In this document: in pieces, positions 44,241-56,599 of the stretch | Numbering within the stretch: the first letter of the stretch is position 1 | Layout: every line of letters begins with the position of its first letter | NCBI GenBank assembly: GCA_007922305.1 | Contig: ML677335.1 | Coordinates: 22,353,904 to 22,417,903, forward strand | Direction of reading: 5' to 3' | Source: Dermatemys mawii | Taxonomy: Eukaryota > Chordata > Testudines > Dermatemydidae | Length of the DNA: 64,000 bases | Position numbers and translations under genes: made by a program | The notes under the pieces: model-generated | What the model saw: only the letters and a program-made list of their open reading frames with translations | Database searches by the model: none | Told to the model about the DNA's origin: nothing

Positions 44241-46901
44241 ATGATAATAAATGATGCAGATAATTCATATTTATATATTTATATGCTAGCCAGAATATAT
44301 TAGTCAAAACTGTAAACCAGCATCCCCATTCTCCATTGTGGAATGGACCAGAGAAAGGTAGAGTAAGAGATACCAGCATATACTGTAGTATTTATGCACC
44401 TTCCAAAGAGTTAAAAATCACAAATGGCCCTGAAGGGGATGCTCACAGAAAATTACAGGTAAGTCCATATATTCCCTTTCTATCTCAATGGACTGGTACT
44501 TATTTCACTAATGTTTCAACATTCAAAGGACGCATGGAAAGAAAGCATAGTGTATTACAGACACTGGAAAGACAGAGTTACACAACACATCCCAGGCCCT
44601 AGTCCTGTTTAGGCTCACAATAGCCAAACTTGACAGAACGTTAAAGGAAAGCTCTGAAAATTAACACTACCCTCCTGAATCCCCCCAGTGATAAAAAAAT
44701 AATTTCAATCAATAATTGGTAGTTGCTGAAACCTTCAGACGGACTATGATACAGAATCACTCTTTATGTCTTTTATTTAATTAGTTTATATATCAACTTT
44801 TGCTGTGGCAGCTAGGGCCATTAAATTAGAAAACAAACACAAACATTTGTTAACAATTGTGTTCTCCTCAAATGATGGCACTCAGACTGGCACTGCATAC
44901 TATAATACCACGAGGCCAGTCTTTCAAGGTGCTGAATGCTCTCAACCCTCAGTGACTCCATGGGAGTTGAGGACACTATTTGGAGCCTTGTCACAGGATT
45001 GGCTGCCATTTGTCATTCTTGTCCACTCCAGGGACAGTTGGTACATAGCATGAAGCCATCTCTGTTCTCTCGCACTTAGAGCTTCAGGCAGGATTATTTC
45101 TCATTTCTTTTTGATGCAAAGGCTTATTATTTCTAGTCACTTACAGAAATACCTTTCTTAGGCTCCCTTGTATTTTGGGTACTAGCAAAGAAAGCATCTG
45201 CTTCCTATCTGAGTTTTACACAGTATTTTGTATCTCTCATTTCCAGCTCTACTTTAGGGTCACTGATTGATAATTTTCAGTGTTAATTTCAAACTTCCCA
45301 AATTAACCATCAGAACACAAACAAACCAAACACAAAACAAATACAAACTCAAACTGATCTGAGACAGCCAAATGAACCTCACATCTTGAGGTAATTGGCC
45401 TTCCATGTTGCTTAATTTTTGGTTTCTTGGATTGTTATTCCTTAGTTTACAATGCCTTTGAGTAAATAAGTTCAATAGAAACAAACCGCTAGTGTTTCAC
45501 TTCAGAATGGTCACAACAAAATGAATGTGTCACATATCAAGATCTTAATTTCTGCTTGTGAAGAAGGGAGATTTATCTATACAAAAAACTCAGCCAAGAT
45601 TCTCGGAGGCAAAAAACAGATGAATTAAAGACTGAACTGTTTACAAGGATATCTTTCTGCATTGATAAAACGTACTTGGGGACTGTCTCCAGAGAATTTA
45701 AGGTAAGGTAGCCATCTTTGAATATAGTGCAAGGTAAACTGGATTGCACAATGGATTTGTAATAGAATTCAGAGGTCTCTAGTTGCCAGTTTTAATCTAG
45801 GCTGTGTAGGTAGTGGCAGAATGTTGTTATTTGGGCAGTGGTTTTGTCACAGCTGAAACATGACTAAACTCATTTAGCGACTGGAATATCGGTGGCTGAA
45901 CACATGGTTCCAAATGTTGGAGTTCAGCAAAAAGAGGCCAAACAGAGTTTACTGGCTGTGACACTAGCAATCATCTCTTACCGCCTATCAAGGGCTTTTG
46001 CTATGTTTTGCTGGTTGGGGTCCTTCTATTCATGGTTGTTCTAAAGTTATCTGCTGCTTTTAGTGCTAAATTAAACCAACTGCCTTTGGAAACATCAGCA
46101 TCTTTCAGGATGGGGCTAGGTTCAGGCCACAAGCAGAAACCCTAAAGACTGAGAATGTAACAGGCGTGAACATACCTGCTGCAAGGTAGACACTTCCATG
46201 GTTAAAGTGATGCTAGATTCATGAAGGAACCTGAAATCAAAGGGGTCCGATGGATTCCACGTTAGTTGTTTGTTCATGATAGAAACGATGATCTTTAAAA
46301 TAGTTGGACATCTTACTAAGACAGAACCGGGGAGGGATTGTGGAAGAGAACTGAATGTAGTGCCACCTCTAAATCTCAGGTTGGTTCTGGGAAAGCATAG
46401 GATGCCTGTTAAAGTTACAAAACTGAAGTAAAGGAATGTGTGGGGCGTATTAATCAAGGGCAGATTCTGTTTGCTGACTGGTTGAATCTCAGACAGTACT
46501 GTGAAACACAGCCAGTCAGCTTTGAAGTGCTATATCTTTCTGCAGGAGAAGGGCTGGTTGTCTATCACAGATGTAAGAATACTGAAGAGCAGAAGTTATT
46601 AGGGACAAACTCAATGCACAGTCTTAATTACAGCAGCCTGGGATCTGCATGTGAACATGGCCCTCTGCGTGTGGATCTGCTCCTGCCTGCCAGGAAGTGT
46701 GGGTCAGTGCTGCCTCCATGAGATCACATACCCCTCAGTTCTGTGAAGAGCCTTCTTTGGGGAGTTAGATATGTTCAGAGTCGGGAGGGGAGAAGGGCTG
46801 TCATGGGCAGTAGTCAGAGAAGACGATAGAGGGTGGAAAGGTAGGATCAGTCTGGGGCTGTATGGACTTTTATGCATCCCTTTTCTTGCTGAGGAACCCA
46901 C
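44241..46901. other. no recognised feature (about 2.7 kb)
   Basis: The longest frames are 110-111 codons (44047-44379 and 46122-46457, both minus) with no domain. No repeat family was recognised. Confidence 0.45.
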
Positions 46902-47019
46902 TGTGATGGGTTCCCTCCCCTTTCCAGGTTGCCACTGCGGTCCCACTGAGCCCACCCATTTCACCAGCCTGGGCTCCCTCATTCTGTTTTACTATGCCAG
47001 GCCCTCAAGCCTTTTCCAG

Positions 47020-47053
<34 letters not shown>
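47020..47053. repeat. (GC)n(AC)n microsatellite
   Basis: About four GC units followed by about thirteen AC units within the LTR, a Z-DNA-prone purine-pyrimidine alternation. Confidence 0.95.
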
Positions 47054-47292
47054 GAGGTAGGGACACACTCTGCTGCAAAAAAGATACACAAACACTGAGA
47101 TCAGCTCTGTGTGGGAAGACTCAGCTCAGGGATTGCCCAGCACTCAAGTTCACACCTCCTTTGGTATGCAAATCCAAAATTTTATTGTTCTGCACTGTAT
47201 AGAGATCTATACAGTGTAAGCTCATGAAATCCACCCCTCCCTCAATGTGGAGGAAGATACGTACAGCTTTTTGCCCTTCCCAGTTACGAATT

Positions 47293-47332
47293 ACTGGTTT
47301 TAGAATAAACAAACTGGTTTTAGAATAAACAA
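47293..47332. repeat. exact 20-bp tandem duplication
   Basis: 'actggttttagaataaacaa' occurs twice head to tail (47293-47312, 47313-47332), beside the LTR polyadenylation-like block. Confidence 0.95.
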
Positions 47333-48128
47333 AAAACAAGTTTATTATCCACAAAAGGTAAATTGTAAGTGATTATAAGGGATAGCAAACAGATTAAAGC
47401 AGATTACTGAGCAAATAAAACAAACACGCAAACTAGGCTTAATACACTCAAGAATACCGGCTACAAATAATTTCTCACCCAAATGGTTTTTTTTAAGCAG
47501 GTTGCAGAATTTCTTTGTTGACAGACAGCTCTTACTTGCAGTTCAAAACTCCAGATATATCCTTCATAGGCCACACACCATTCCCAGCCTGGGGTTCAGT
47601 ACATCCTTGCCTTTCCTTTTGTCTTTGTTTTTCAGATGGTGCCAGAAGCCATCCTGGGTTGGGAGTCAGTGAAGAATGAACCCAGATTAACTCACTCCCC
47701 AGCCTTAAATAGGATTCGGATATGGCAGGAATCCTTTGTTTCCCAGTTTGAGCCCCCCACCCTCTCTTAATAGAAAAACACTAGAAGTCCAAGATGGTGT
47801 CCAGTGCTAGGTGACATGACCACCTGACCCTGCACTATCAAAGCAGCATCCCAGGAAAATTCTCAGGGAGGAGGAGGATTAGCATTTTCAAAGACCTATT
47901 GTTCCCCCTATTAACCCATCCAGGCTGTTTGCATATTGTCTGGTGGGCATTCCCCAGGTGAAAACAAAGTTGTAATTGTTACATGGTAAATATTCCTGTC
48001 TTCAGATACAGAAATGATACATGCATACAAATTGGATAATCATATTCAGTAAATCATAACCTTTCCAATGATATCTCACATAACCCATCTTGCATATTTC
48101 TATGAAGAATATGGGGCATAGTGTTACA

Positions 48129-48554
48129 CCCCTTTTTAAAAAGGATTTCTGTGGACACTTGCTGGCACACGAAGATCTGTCAGCAGGGATACATAAGAGC
48201 CATGTGGTGAGGGGGATACAGGAGACAGTGCTGAGACATAGGCTATCCACATGGATGGCCTGGCCTCTGGGCCCCCACCCCCACTTGTAATCAGTAGGGC
48301 TTGGGGGCCATTTGTTTCATTGGAAGACAAAGACAAATTCTGTCCCTACCATTATTATCAACTGGAAACTCCATGAGGTGGTCTGATGGAATTTTCCAAA
48401 TGCAACTGGCTATAGGTCAGGGCTGAGGCACCATGACAGGGCATGGTGGAGAATCTTGTGTTGCCATGGTTATTGAAGGGCTTAAATTTAGCTAGCGCTG
48501 TCTGGAGTGGAGCTCCAGTAAATATTTGCAACCCCGTCTCCCCCTTCCTCCTTC
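48129..48554. other. no recognised feature
   Basis: Anonymous sequence between an LTR and a miniature element. Confidence 0.5.
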
Positions 48555-48677
48555 AGGGTGATCAGATGTTCCAATTTTATAGGGACAGTCCCAATTTTGG
48601 GGTCTTTTTCTTATATAGGATCCTATTACCCCCCCATCCCCATTTCAATTTTTCACATTTGCTGTCTGGTCATCCCT
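48555..48677. mobile_element. miniature element, 'agggtgatcag' family, copy 1
   Basis: Ends 'agggtgatcagatg' and 'gtctggtcatccct' are imperfect inverted repeats. The interior 'gggacagtcccaattttggg' and 'ctttttcttatatagg' is nearly identical to 60358-60478. Confidence 0.8.
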
Positions 48678-50812
48678 TCTCTCCTGGAGATTTTATAGCA
48701 TGCTGGAGCGGGTGGAGAGCATGGGGTGCTCCAGGAAACACTCTAAGAGAATTTAAGCCCTGATTATTGCTCTCCCTGTCCAGTGGAACTTCAATTTGTA
48801 GGGCCACGAACTAGTAACAGTTATGTCAATGTTTAGACATGGAGAGGTCTAGATTAAGCTATGGTAAGATCATTTTGCCTCTGTCTCTGCTCTACAATAA
48901 TCTCTATGCAAATGTGCATGTAAAGACAAGAAGTTTGGATCTCAAATGCAGGCATTAAAGCATTCAAAGGGATCAAGGAAATCTCAGTCTTTTTTTGCTT
49001 TTCCTTTATATTATAAATACCCCGTCCTATTTATCCATTTCCTACTGCTATAAGACACATCCATGGCAGAAGATTATTTTTGATTCCCAGTTTTCATTAT
49101 ATTACTCATAGGAGTTGTTAGACTCTTGACTAGTATCTGATGAAGGACAGGTACATCAGGAAACTCCCCATAGTATTACTCTGAGATAACTGCTTGCTGC
49201 AGCTCATAATTTAGCTTTTTAACAGAGAAACTTGCTGCAGCAGAATATGAAAATCTTTGGTCTTCATTTCAGACAAGCAAAGGCAAAGTGGGAGGACAGT
49301 AAGGTACAGCTATTAATGAGAAAATTCCTCTTGCTGTTTACCATTATATTTTTGGCCACCTAACCTTGCTCTCTTTCTCTCTCAGCTCATGTTTGCCTGA
49401 ACCTACCTTCATGTTCATTAAAAGAAATCAATAACACGTTAAGATTGGCATGCACTTGGATTCACTCTCATTCAGAGTACTGAAATGAATACCACAAAGG
49501 GCACCATAACAATTCCTTCTCTGTCTAGCAGGGAACCTGGAGACGTGTGAGGGGAAGACAGAGGAAGTGGAGATAGGAATTAATGCAGTTCTGGTTTAGA
49601 TTCAAATGAAATGATCAGCTTCAGCTCCAGCATGCTGGGCTTATAGCCCAATGTAATGCGGCTGCACTCCAGTTCTCCACACATATGCTATTTCAATAGA
49701 AGATTCTAATACAGTGGCTGTTCTCTGAAGAACTCTTTAATAGAAGGAAAAGATGCAGCACAGTATTAACAAGAACAATCCTGACAGGAGACGTGGACAC
49801 AATTCCCCTTCTCCAAATTAGCAGAGATTTGGAAACAATGGTAAGGTGACATTGGGCTTTTGAGGTGATGTTATAGCCTACGTTTCTGACAATAATTCTC
49901 ACCCTCAGCCCTGAGGTGCCTCTTTGGGAAAGGGTGGGGCACAGCTACATGCTGGGAGTAACAGGCTTGGCCTAGCACTCAGCCTTCCCTAAAACCAGTA
50001 CTCAGGAATGTTCCAGGGTATGTTCCTTCTCAGTGGTGCTGGGATGACACTAAATCAATTTTGCTTTCTATCTGCCTCCTTTGAGGGCAACTTCTTTCAT
50101 CACCAAGATCAAACCTTCACAACCCAATGTGATAAAGATCAAGATCAGGGACAAAAATCAATTAAATTCCTGATGAGGTTTGGACTAGTGGCACAGAGCA
50201 AAATTTCAATATTATTGTATTGGACCACTGAGTCTTATTAACAATGTCCTGCTCACGGCAGCATCTTACAAATACTTAAAATGCCTCAATGAATTAAGAA
50301 CCCTGATTTACTGTGAGAAGGCCCACTGAATGTTAAACTTGCCATTGGCTTTGCCACAAGATGAATTCCTCTTCTTGAGGTGCAGGAAAACTTTCCTTTT
50401 AAAAAGTTTGTGAAAAGTGGTGAACTGGAAGTTGGGAAATAAAATGTATGTTTGCCATTGTTCTCTCTAAGGGAGAACAGAACACAGCAGGTTTCACACT
50501 GCCCAGATTCAGTGGGACACTGGCTTTTTCAGGCCAGCATTTCACCAAAACAGGCCCAGAATAAGAGCCTTTTTAAGAGAGGGAGCAGTGTTATAGCACG
50601 TTGTTCTGTACCCACTGTGAAATCAGCTATTCCTCTAGACTAGCCTGAAGTGCAAGAATCCACACGCCATGTAGGTATGAATCCCACTTCCTGATGCTCT
50701 CCAAAGTTTGTTTTAACCCAGTCCTAGTGTCTGCGTCATTGGAGTCACGCATAACTTGGCATATCTAATGATTGCATCCTCTCCCCCATGGACCAGGGAT
50801 CAAATTCTCACA
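48678..50812. other. no recognised feature (about 2.1 kb)
   Basis: Small open frames only (77 codons or fewer). No named repeat. Confidence 0.5.
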
Positions 50813-50824
50813 GAGTATTTCCCA

Positions 50825-51005
50825 GAGCCTCGGGGTTTGAGGCTTCAGCTCCATGGGGTGTACCAAGGCACAGGGCTTCAGCCTCATGGGGCCTGCTGGG
50901 ACTCAGGGCTTTAGCCCTGTGGCAGGCGCTGGGGCTCAAGGTTTTAGTCCCATAGGATGTGCTGGGACTCGGGGCTTCAGCTCTGTGGGGCATGCTGCGG
51001 CCCCC
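50825..51005. repeat. 33-bp-type minisatellite, about five units
   Basis: Units read like 'gggcttcagcctcatggggc' followed by 'ctgctgggactc', five times with roughly 33-bp period and heavy divergence. The minus-strand 70-codon frame across it is an 11-residue repeat shadow. The closing 'gcggccccctggatttgaaa' resembles an hAT-derivative terminus, so the array may sit in a non-autonomous element. Confidence 0.75.
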
Positions 51006-51284
51006 TGGATTTGAAAACACTTACCAGAACTCTGCTTTGGACAGCTCCGACTATGCAGAGCATGAGCTATAAATTGCAAAGCCGTCCTATTATGCAAGCC
51101 CTGCTGTGCTGCTTTTACACAATTTATGGATTGGATAAGCAACTGATAAGGAGAGAAAAGGATGAGAAAGACAGAGCCAGCAGAGGATCCCTTTGATTTC
51201 CCAAAATGAGGGAAACTCAACTGCATAATTTGTGGTAGGGGGCGACTGTGTTCATGCTTTCCCCTGGCTTTTTTTCCCTTTAAG

Positions 51285-51512
51285 GTTGAATATTAGGAAA
51301 ACCTTTTCCACTAGGAGGGTGGTGAAGCACTGGAATGGGTTACCTAAGGAGGGGTGGAATCTCCTTCCTGACAGGTTTTTAAGGTCAGGCTAGACAAAGC
51401 CCTGGATGGGACGATTTAGTTGGGGTTGGTCCTGCTTTGAGCAGGGGGTTGGACTAAATGACCTCCCGAGGTCCCTCCCACCCCTTGATATTCTATGATG
51501 CTATGATAAGCA
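51285..51512 (+). mobile_element. CR1 3'-end fragment
   Basis: 'aaggttgaatattaggaaaa' through 'ggttggactaaatgacctcc', ending in tail units 'attctatgatgctatgat'. The only plus-oriented CR1 seen in the window. It starts inside the last codons of the RT C-terminal region. Confidence 0.9.
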
Positions 51513-52214
51513 AAATACATAGGTGGGAAGAAGAGGAAAGATACAGCAAATAGAAAAGTGAAGAGAAAGGACTTGGCTGTGGGGAAAGGCATGAGACAGG
51601 GGATGATAGAATATATGAAGGGGAGAGAAAGTTAAAAAAAAGGTACGAGAGAAGGGAAAGATACAGTACAGAATGTTACAAGACAGTTCTATAGCCTAGG
51701 CCTTCCTGCCCTTAATTATTCTTAAGAAAAATAGCTGTCACCACTGTTTTCCCCATTTTTTCTTTCATTTCTCTCTCATTACAATGCGTGGCATCATTTG
51801 GATCAGATCTCACCACAGCCAGATGGCAGGAGGCTGGTCCAGTCTTCAGCTAATGTGCTTCCTCATAAACAACATCAGCTCTTTTCTAACCAGACTGGTA
51901 GTGGGTTCCTTTGAACAGTCTCTTTTTGAGAAACTGCACTTACAAATGATTATTTAATGAGCTCTGTGCAATTATTTATTTCATCACAATCCCAAACTGA
52001 GAAGCCAGCACTGGATGACAGCACCATTTTCTTCTGCATGCCAGATAATTACTGTTCACTGCAAACGCAGGGAACACGGAAATATTTAAGAGATACACAG
52101 TATTGCTTGTTGTGGCACAGAAAAAGAGCTGCATTCAAATGAGCAGATACTTATGAGGAAAGCAATACCCACATGCTGCACCATTACCTAGTGGCTTAAT
52201 ACCAAGAGGAAAGA
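51513..52214. other. no recognised feature
   Basis: A purine-rich stretch at 51520-51670, otherwise anonymous. Confidence 0.5.
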
Positions 52215-52490
52215 TTGTCTTGAGGTTAAGGCATTAAACCGTGACTCCAGGAGCATAGGGTCAGTTCCTGGCTCTGCCATAGCCTCCCTGTCTGGCCTTG
52301 GGCAAATCACTTAATCTCTCTGTTCCCCAGTTGTAAAACAGGGATAATACTTCCTTTATATATTTAGAGTGTAAGCTCTTTGGGGCAGGAGCTGTCTTTT
52401 ACCGTGTGTAGATACAGTGCCACAATGGGGCACTGATTCAGTTGGGGCTTTGAAGTACAACCATAGTACAAATAAATAATCATTGTCTGA
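52215..52490 (+). mobile_element. MIR-like SINE followed by L2-like 3' end
   Basis: 'cttgaggttaaggcattaaa' (tRNA-like), 'cctggctctgccatagcctc', 'gccttgggcaaatcacttaa', then 'gtaagctctttggggcagga' and 'gatacagtgccacaatgggg'. This shows the known pairing of a MIR SINE body with an L2-type tail. Confidence 0.8.
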
Positions 52491-53123
52491 CTTTTCAAAA
52501 TCATTTTACTTTTAAACTGGTGTAGTTCGCTCTCATTACCACTCATTTCCCTTCACTCGCGTTGGCTTTAAGGGGCAGTGACTGGATAACAGTGTCTGTC
52601 TTATTCTTGATAGTGAACGGTCATTATGCAAACTTTTCCACTGATAGCTAAAGCCATCCTTCATACCATGAAGGATCTGGTACTTCGGCCCCAGGCTTCT
52701 CTTGAACACATTATGAATTGCACTAAACTATGTGGTTGCACAAGGTCACACTGGAAGAATGTAGTAGATCTGAAAATAGAACCCTAATGTCTTGATTTCT
52801 AGTACCACATTCCTGTGCCTTAACTACAAGACCCTCACTTCCATTCCTACCTCCTGTGTTTATCAGTAAAACTCTTCATGAGTTACTTGAAACTTCCCTT
52901 TAGATCAGTTTATGATTGTTTTCCTTCAGAGGCAATATTCCAAATGAGAAGTGAATGGATAGGTACTTAGGCACCACACTCAGGGGATGTGGTATTAAAA
53001 GCTAGATAGGACAAGACTTTGATATAATCCCCTCTCACAGTGTTGGAGAGCAGGTGGAGCTGCTTTCCCTTAACATTCACAAACAGCACAGAAATTGATG
53101 CTCTTCATTTCTTGTCAAGAATC
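52491..53123. other. no recognised feature
   Basis: Anonymous sequence. A weak SINE-like patch at about 52730-52850 ('caaggtcacactggaagaat') could be an antisense MIR scrap. Confidence 0.4.
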
Positions 53124-53269
53124 AGAGGGGTAGCCGTGTTAGTCTGGAATTGCAGAAGTGACAAAGAGTCCTGTGGCACCTTAAAGACTAACTAAAATTT
53201 TTTAGAGCATAAGCTTTCGTGGGCTAATACCCACTTCATCGGATGCATGCATCCGACGAAGTGGGTATT
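53124..53269 (+). mobile_element. short turtle-type retroposon running into a palindrome
   Basis: The most complete copy of the family here: 'gtagccgtgttagtctggaa', 'caaagagtcctgtggcacct', 'gagcataagctttcgtgggc'. Its 3' end turns into an inverted copy of itself. Positions 53226-53247 and 53248-53269 are complementary arms (one mismatch) centred on 'tgcatgca'. The assembly gap begins at the next base. Confidence 0.8.
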
Positions 53270-53669
53270 NNNNNNNNNNNNNNNNNNNNNNNNNNNNNNN
53301 NNNNNNNNNNNNNNNNNNNNNNNNNNNNNNNNNNNNNNNNNNNNNNNNNNNNNNNNNNNNNNNNNNNNNNNNNNNNNNNNNNNNNNNNNNNNNNNNNNNN
53401 NNNNNNNNNNNNNNNNNNNNNNNNNNNNNNNNNNNNNNNNNNNNNNNNNNNNNNNNNNNNNNNNNNNNNNNNNNNNNNNNNNNNNNNNNNNNNNNNNNNN
53501 NNNNNNNNNNNNNNNNNNNNNNNNNNNNNNNNNNNNNNNNNNNNNNNNNNNNNNNNNNNNNNNNNNNNNNNNNNNNNNNNNNNNNNNNNNNNNNNNNNNN
53601 NNNNNNNNNNNNNNNNNNNNNNNNNNNNNNNNNNNNNNNNNNNNNNNNNNNNNNNNNNNNNNNNNNNNN
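53270..53669. other. assembly gap, 400 N
   Basis: Exactly 400 undetermined bases. Long open frames drawn across it are artefacts. Confidence 1.
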
Positions 53670-54559
53670 ACTGGTTGAGCTATGATTCTCACAGGAATTA
53701 GTGAATTATTATGCATATAAGTGACTGAAGGGATCCCTGGAAAAACTTTGTGTGCTCTGTGCCAGTTGACATCAAGAGGTTCCTTGGTCACAGTCTCTAT
53801 AGGAGAGGCTTTTCCCAGTATAGCTATGTCAGTAAAAATATTACCCTCCTAAAGAAATATCTATGCCAGCAAAAACCTTCTAGGGTAGATATAACTTCTG
53901 CATGAACAGCCATCAAGGAGGATGAGAAAAGATTGAAGTTGAATCTCTAATCCAGAAGGAGGCATTTCTCATATTATTTATATTACGATAGTGTTGAGAG
54001 CCCCTGTTAGTGTGTACTCACCACTAGAGAGCTTCCTTGTGTTGAGGACATGGCATTGCAGGGGCTCTTCTCCTCTAGCACCCCTTATGTCCTGGTTCCA
54101 CAACATTCTGCCACTGCCCCATCCTCCAGCCAGGTCAGCTTTCAGCCTAGATCCCTTCTGAGGATAAGAGAAAATAAGCTGAACCTCAACTCAAAATAGC
54201 CATCAGGGCACTAAAATCCATAACATAAAACTAGTCCTTCATGGAGATCAAGGACTAAGGTTAAGCCCCTGGCTGGGCCTGGTTACTTGGATTAGGGTAG
54301 GGAAAGCTAGCCTACTCTGTCCTGGCTTCACCCACAACTGGCCTTTAGTATCAGCAGCCAGCCCTTTTTATCTGGCCTGATTGAACTCTGCCTGTCCCCA
54401 GCCCTTCTAGGTGGTAGAGAACCAACTCTCATTGGTTCTGCATGCAGCTTATCATGGAAGGCCTCTCTAGGCATACTATGGAGGTCTGAACTTGCTGCTC
54501 TTCACTGCCAGTAGGTCATCTTCTTCGGCAGGTTGGGGGGAGGTGTTTGTCAACGCAGC
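53670..54559. other. no recognised feature
   Basis: Anonymous sequence. The interval 54230-54480 is C/T-rich with an LTR-like flavour, but no termini could be set. Confidence 0.4.
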
Positions 54560-54800
54560 AACAGGGCAGCCCAGAGGATTCAGGGGGCCTGGGGCAAAGC
54601 AATTTTGCGCTGGTGGCATTCCGGGTCTTCGGTGGCGGGTCCTTCACTCACTCCAGGTGTGTTCAGTGGCACTGAAGGACCCACCACTGAAGTGCCGCCG
54701 AAGACCCGGAGTGAGTGAAGGACCAGCCACTGAAGTGCTGCCGAAAACCCGGAGTGCCGCCCCGTCCGGGTACTATATTCTCATAGGGGCCCCAATTCCC
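54560..54800. repeat. GC-rich repeat with inverted arms
   Basis: 'ccgggtcttcggtggc' (54621-54636) and 'gccgccgaagacccgg' (54694-54709) are complementary at 15 of 16 positions. A further partial copy follows at about 54730-54760. The 146-codon frame across it has no recognisable domain and is treated as a shadow. Confidence 0.65.
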
Positions 54801-54949
54801 CCGCCCCCTGGGTGGCCATGGGGCTTCTGTTACCAAATATCTGGTACACCCACTCAGAGCCCATCAGAGATTGGGGGCCCATTTTGTACAAACACATTCT
54901 ATAATCCCTGCACAGAAGAGTTCAGAATTTAATTACACAAGACACTCAA

Positions 54950-55092
54950 AAGGCAGGAGGTGAAACAGAGGCACAGGGAGCTGAAGTGACTTGCCCAAGG
55001 TCATGTAGCAGATCTGTAGCAGAACTGGGCATAGAACCAAGGTTTCTGGACCCCCATTCTAGTGCCTGGTCGACTCGACCATGCTGCCTCTC
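54950..55092 (-). mobile_element. MIR-like SINE
   Basis: 'gaggcacagggagctgaagt' 'gacttgcccaaggtcatgta' and 'ccattctagtgcctggtcg' is the antisense of a MIR/tRNA-derived SINE, well preserved. Confidence 0.8.
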
Positions 55093-56599
55093 ATAAGCCA
55101 ATATCTGTCCTAGTCTTCCTCTATATAGTGTATTAGTACTAGGGTATTAGCTGAAATCCTGGAGTGTAGGACTTTGATCTAGAATCCATAATGCATTCTT
55201 AGGCCATGAACTAAGTGATATAAACTAAATCCCTTGCTTTTCCATCAGAATTTTTTCCTACGCACTTAGAGTTTTAACTGCAAACAGCTATATTGTAAGG
55301 TACCTTTGGACATCTTTAGAGCTTCTGGTGCCCCAAAGTGGGACTAGAACATAGATTCTTTCCCCTAATGAGTCTTTCATGTTCCCACGGAAGACCTGAA
55401 TACCCCCTGTTTTCTCACACCTGTTCTATCCACCACCACTGGATTCATGAAGCAGCCAGAACCCACTTTGGAGCTTGTCAGTATTGCTGTTTCATCAGCA
55501 AGAGGGGTCAGTCTGGATCAGCATAAAGCCTCCTTTCCCTCTTAACAGCAAAGCGTATTGCCTCTGCAGTGGTCTCTGCCCTTATGAGCTGGGCAGCTTG
55601 TGACAGAAATCAAACTTGCCTACCAGCTGGCAGTAGACTGAGATGTTTGCACCTGCAGACTGGCTGAGGAGACACTCTGTTTCACTCAGGAGGAGCAATA
55701 AGGAACAGGACAATCAGAAATGCAGGGCTCCCAATCTCAACTGCACGATCTTCTCAGAGGGCACCTGTGGTACTAATGCCAGATCCCACTACAGAGTACA
55801 GAACAGAGACTGCAATTTGCATTCTAAACCTTGTGCAAAAACTCTATGATCTGCCAAATGGTCTTCCCCTTCCAGGTGCTTAAAGCCTGGTAAAGCACAT
55901 GCCATTGTTTGTCTCCTGGTTTCAGCTTCTGACCCTCAACCACCATCAACTCTTCCTCCTCCTGAGCACCCTTCCTTCAGTTCACAGCTCCCATCCTTCA
56001 TCTCTTTAGTTTTCACAGCACAGTTCGATTTTCAGCAGGCTGGAGCATCAAAATGTGAGCGTTTCCCCTGGTGGCTACCAAGTTTGATTGTTGCCCTGCC
56101 TCTCAGAGCAAGTTCAGAATTAATCACAGCAAGAGAGCCCAGTCCAGTTTCCCCAGCTATAAATCTTTCAGTGACTTGTAATTACTGAATGTGTACCTGG
56201 AGCCGGAGCATGAGAAATGATATCAATCATCATCGTGACCAAGTCCACACAAACTTCTCCTTACTGTCTTTCGCCAGTCCTTCCACAAAGCTCCAAGCAC
56301 CACTTACCTTTAGCCTCTAATCCTATCAACGTCCCTGAAGGTGGAAAGGACCTCATTAATTACACTGACAGCTTTCCAGCTAGCCATTGGAAGCAGTACA
56401 CATCTCTATATGACAACCAGAATCTAGGGACCATATCAATTTATTATACAGCAATTTTCAAAATGTAGGAGACATGGAAGGCTTGTAAACTTTCCCCCCC
56501 AAACTGAATTATAATTGGACTAGCTCAGTTTTCCCGTTGCTACAGTAACTCTCACATATTGATGCCAAGAAGTGAGCTCATTCTTTTATCTGTGAAAAC
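55093..56599. other. no recognised feature (about 1.5 kb)
   Basis: Open frames of 83 codons or fewer. No domain and no repeat identified. Confidence 0.5.

Larger units (their letters stand above)
46902..48128 (-). mobile_element. LTR family 2, near-complete copy
   Basis: On the minus strand it runs from TGTAACACTATG to CCCATCACA, about 1.23 kb. It shares many ordered blocks with the split copy at 7988-12045 (for example 'ggggagtgagttaatc', 'tggcctatgaa', 'ctggagtttt', 'ttgttttatttgct'). A polyadenylation-type 'aataaacttg' block lies near 47345. A GC/AC microsatellite and a 20-bp duplication lie inside. Flanking 5-mers (cccac, cccct) agree only partly, so a target duplication is not proven. 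Confidence 0.75.

Noticed and set aside
53192..53791. Open frames of 143-199 codons across 53.2-53.8 kb
   Set aside because: They are produced by the 400-N assembly gap, which contains no stop codons by construction.
54492..54932. 146-codon plus-strand frame with proline-rich stretches
   Set aside because: It crosses the GC-rich inverted repeat and reads the two arms as repeated peptides. No domain.
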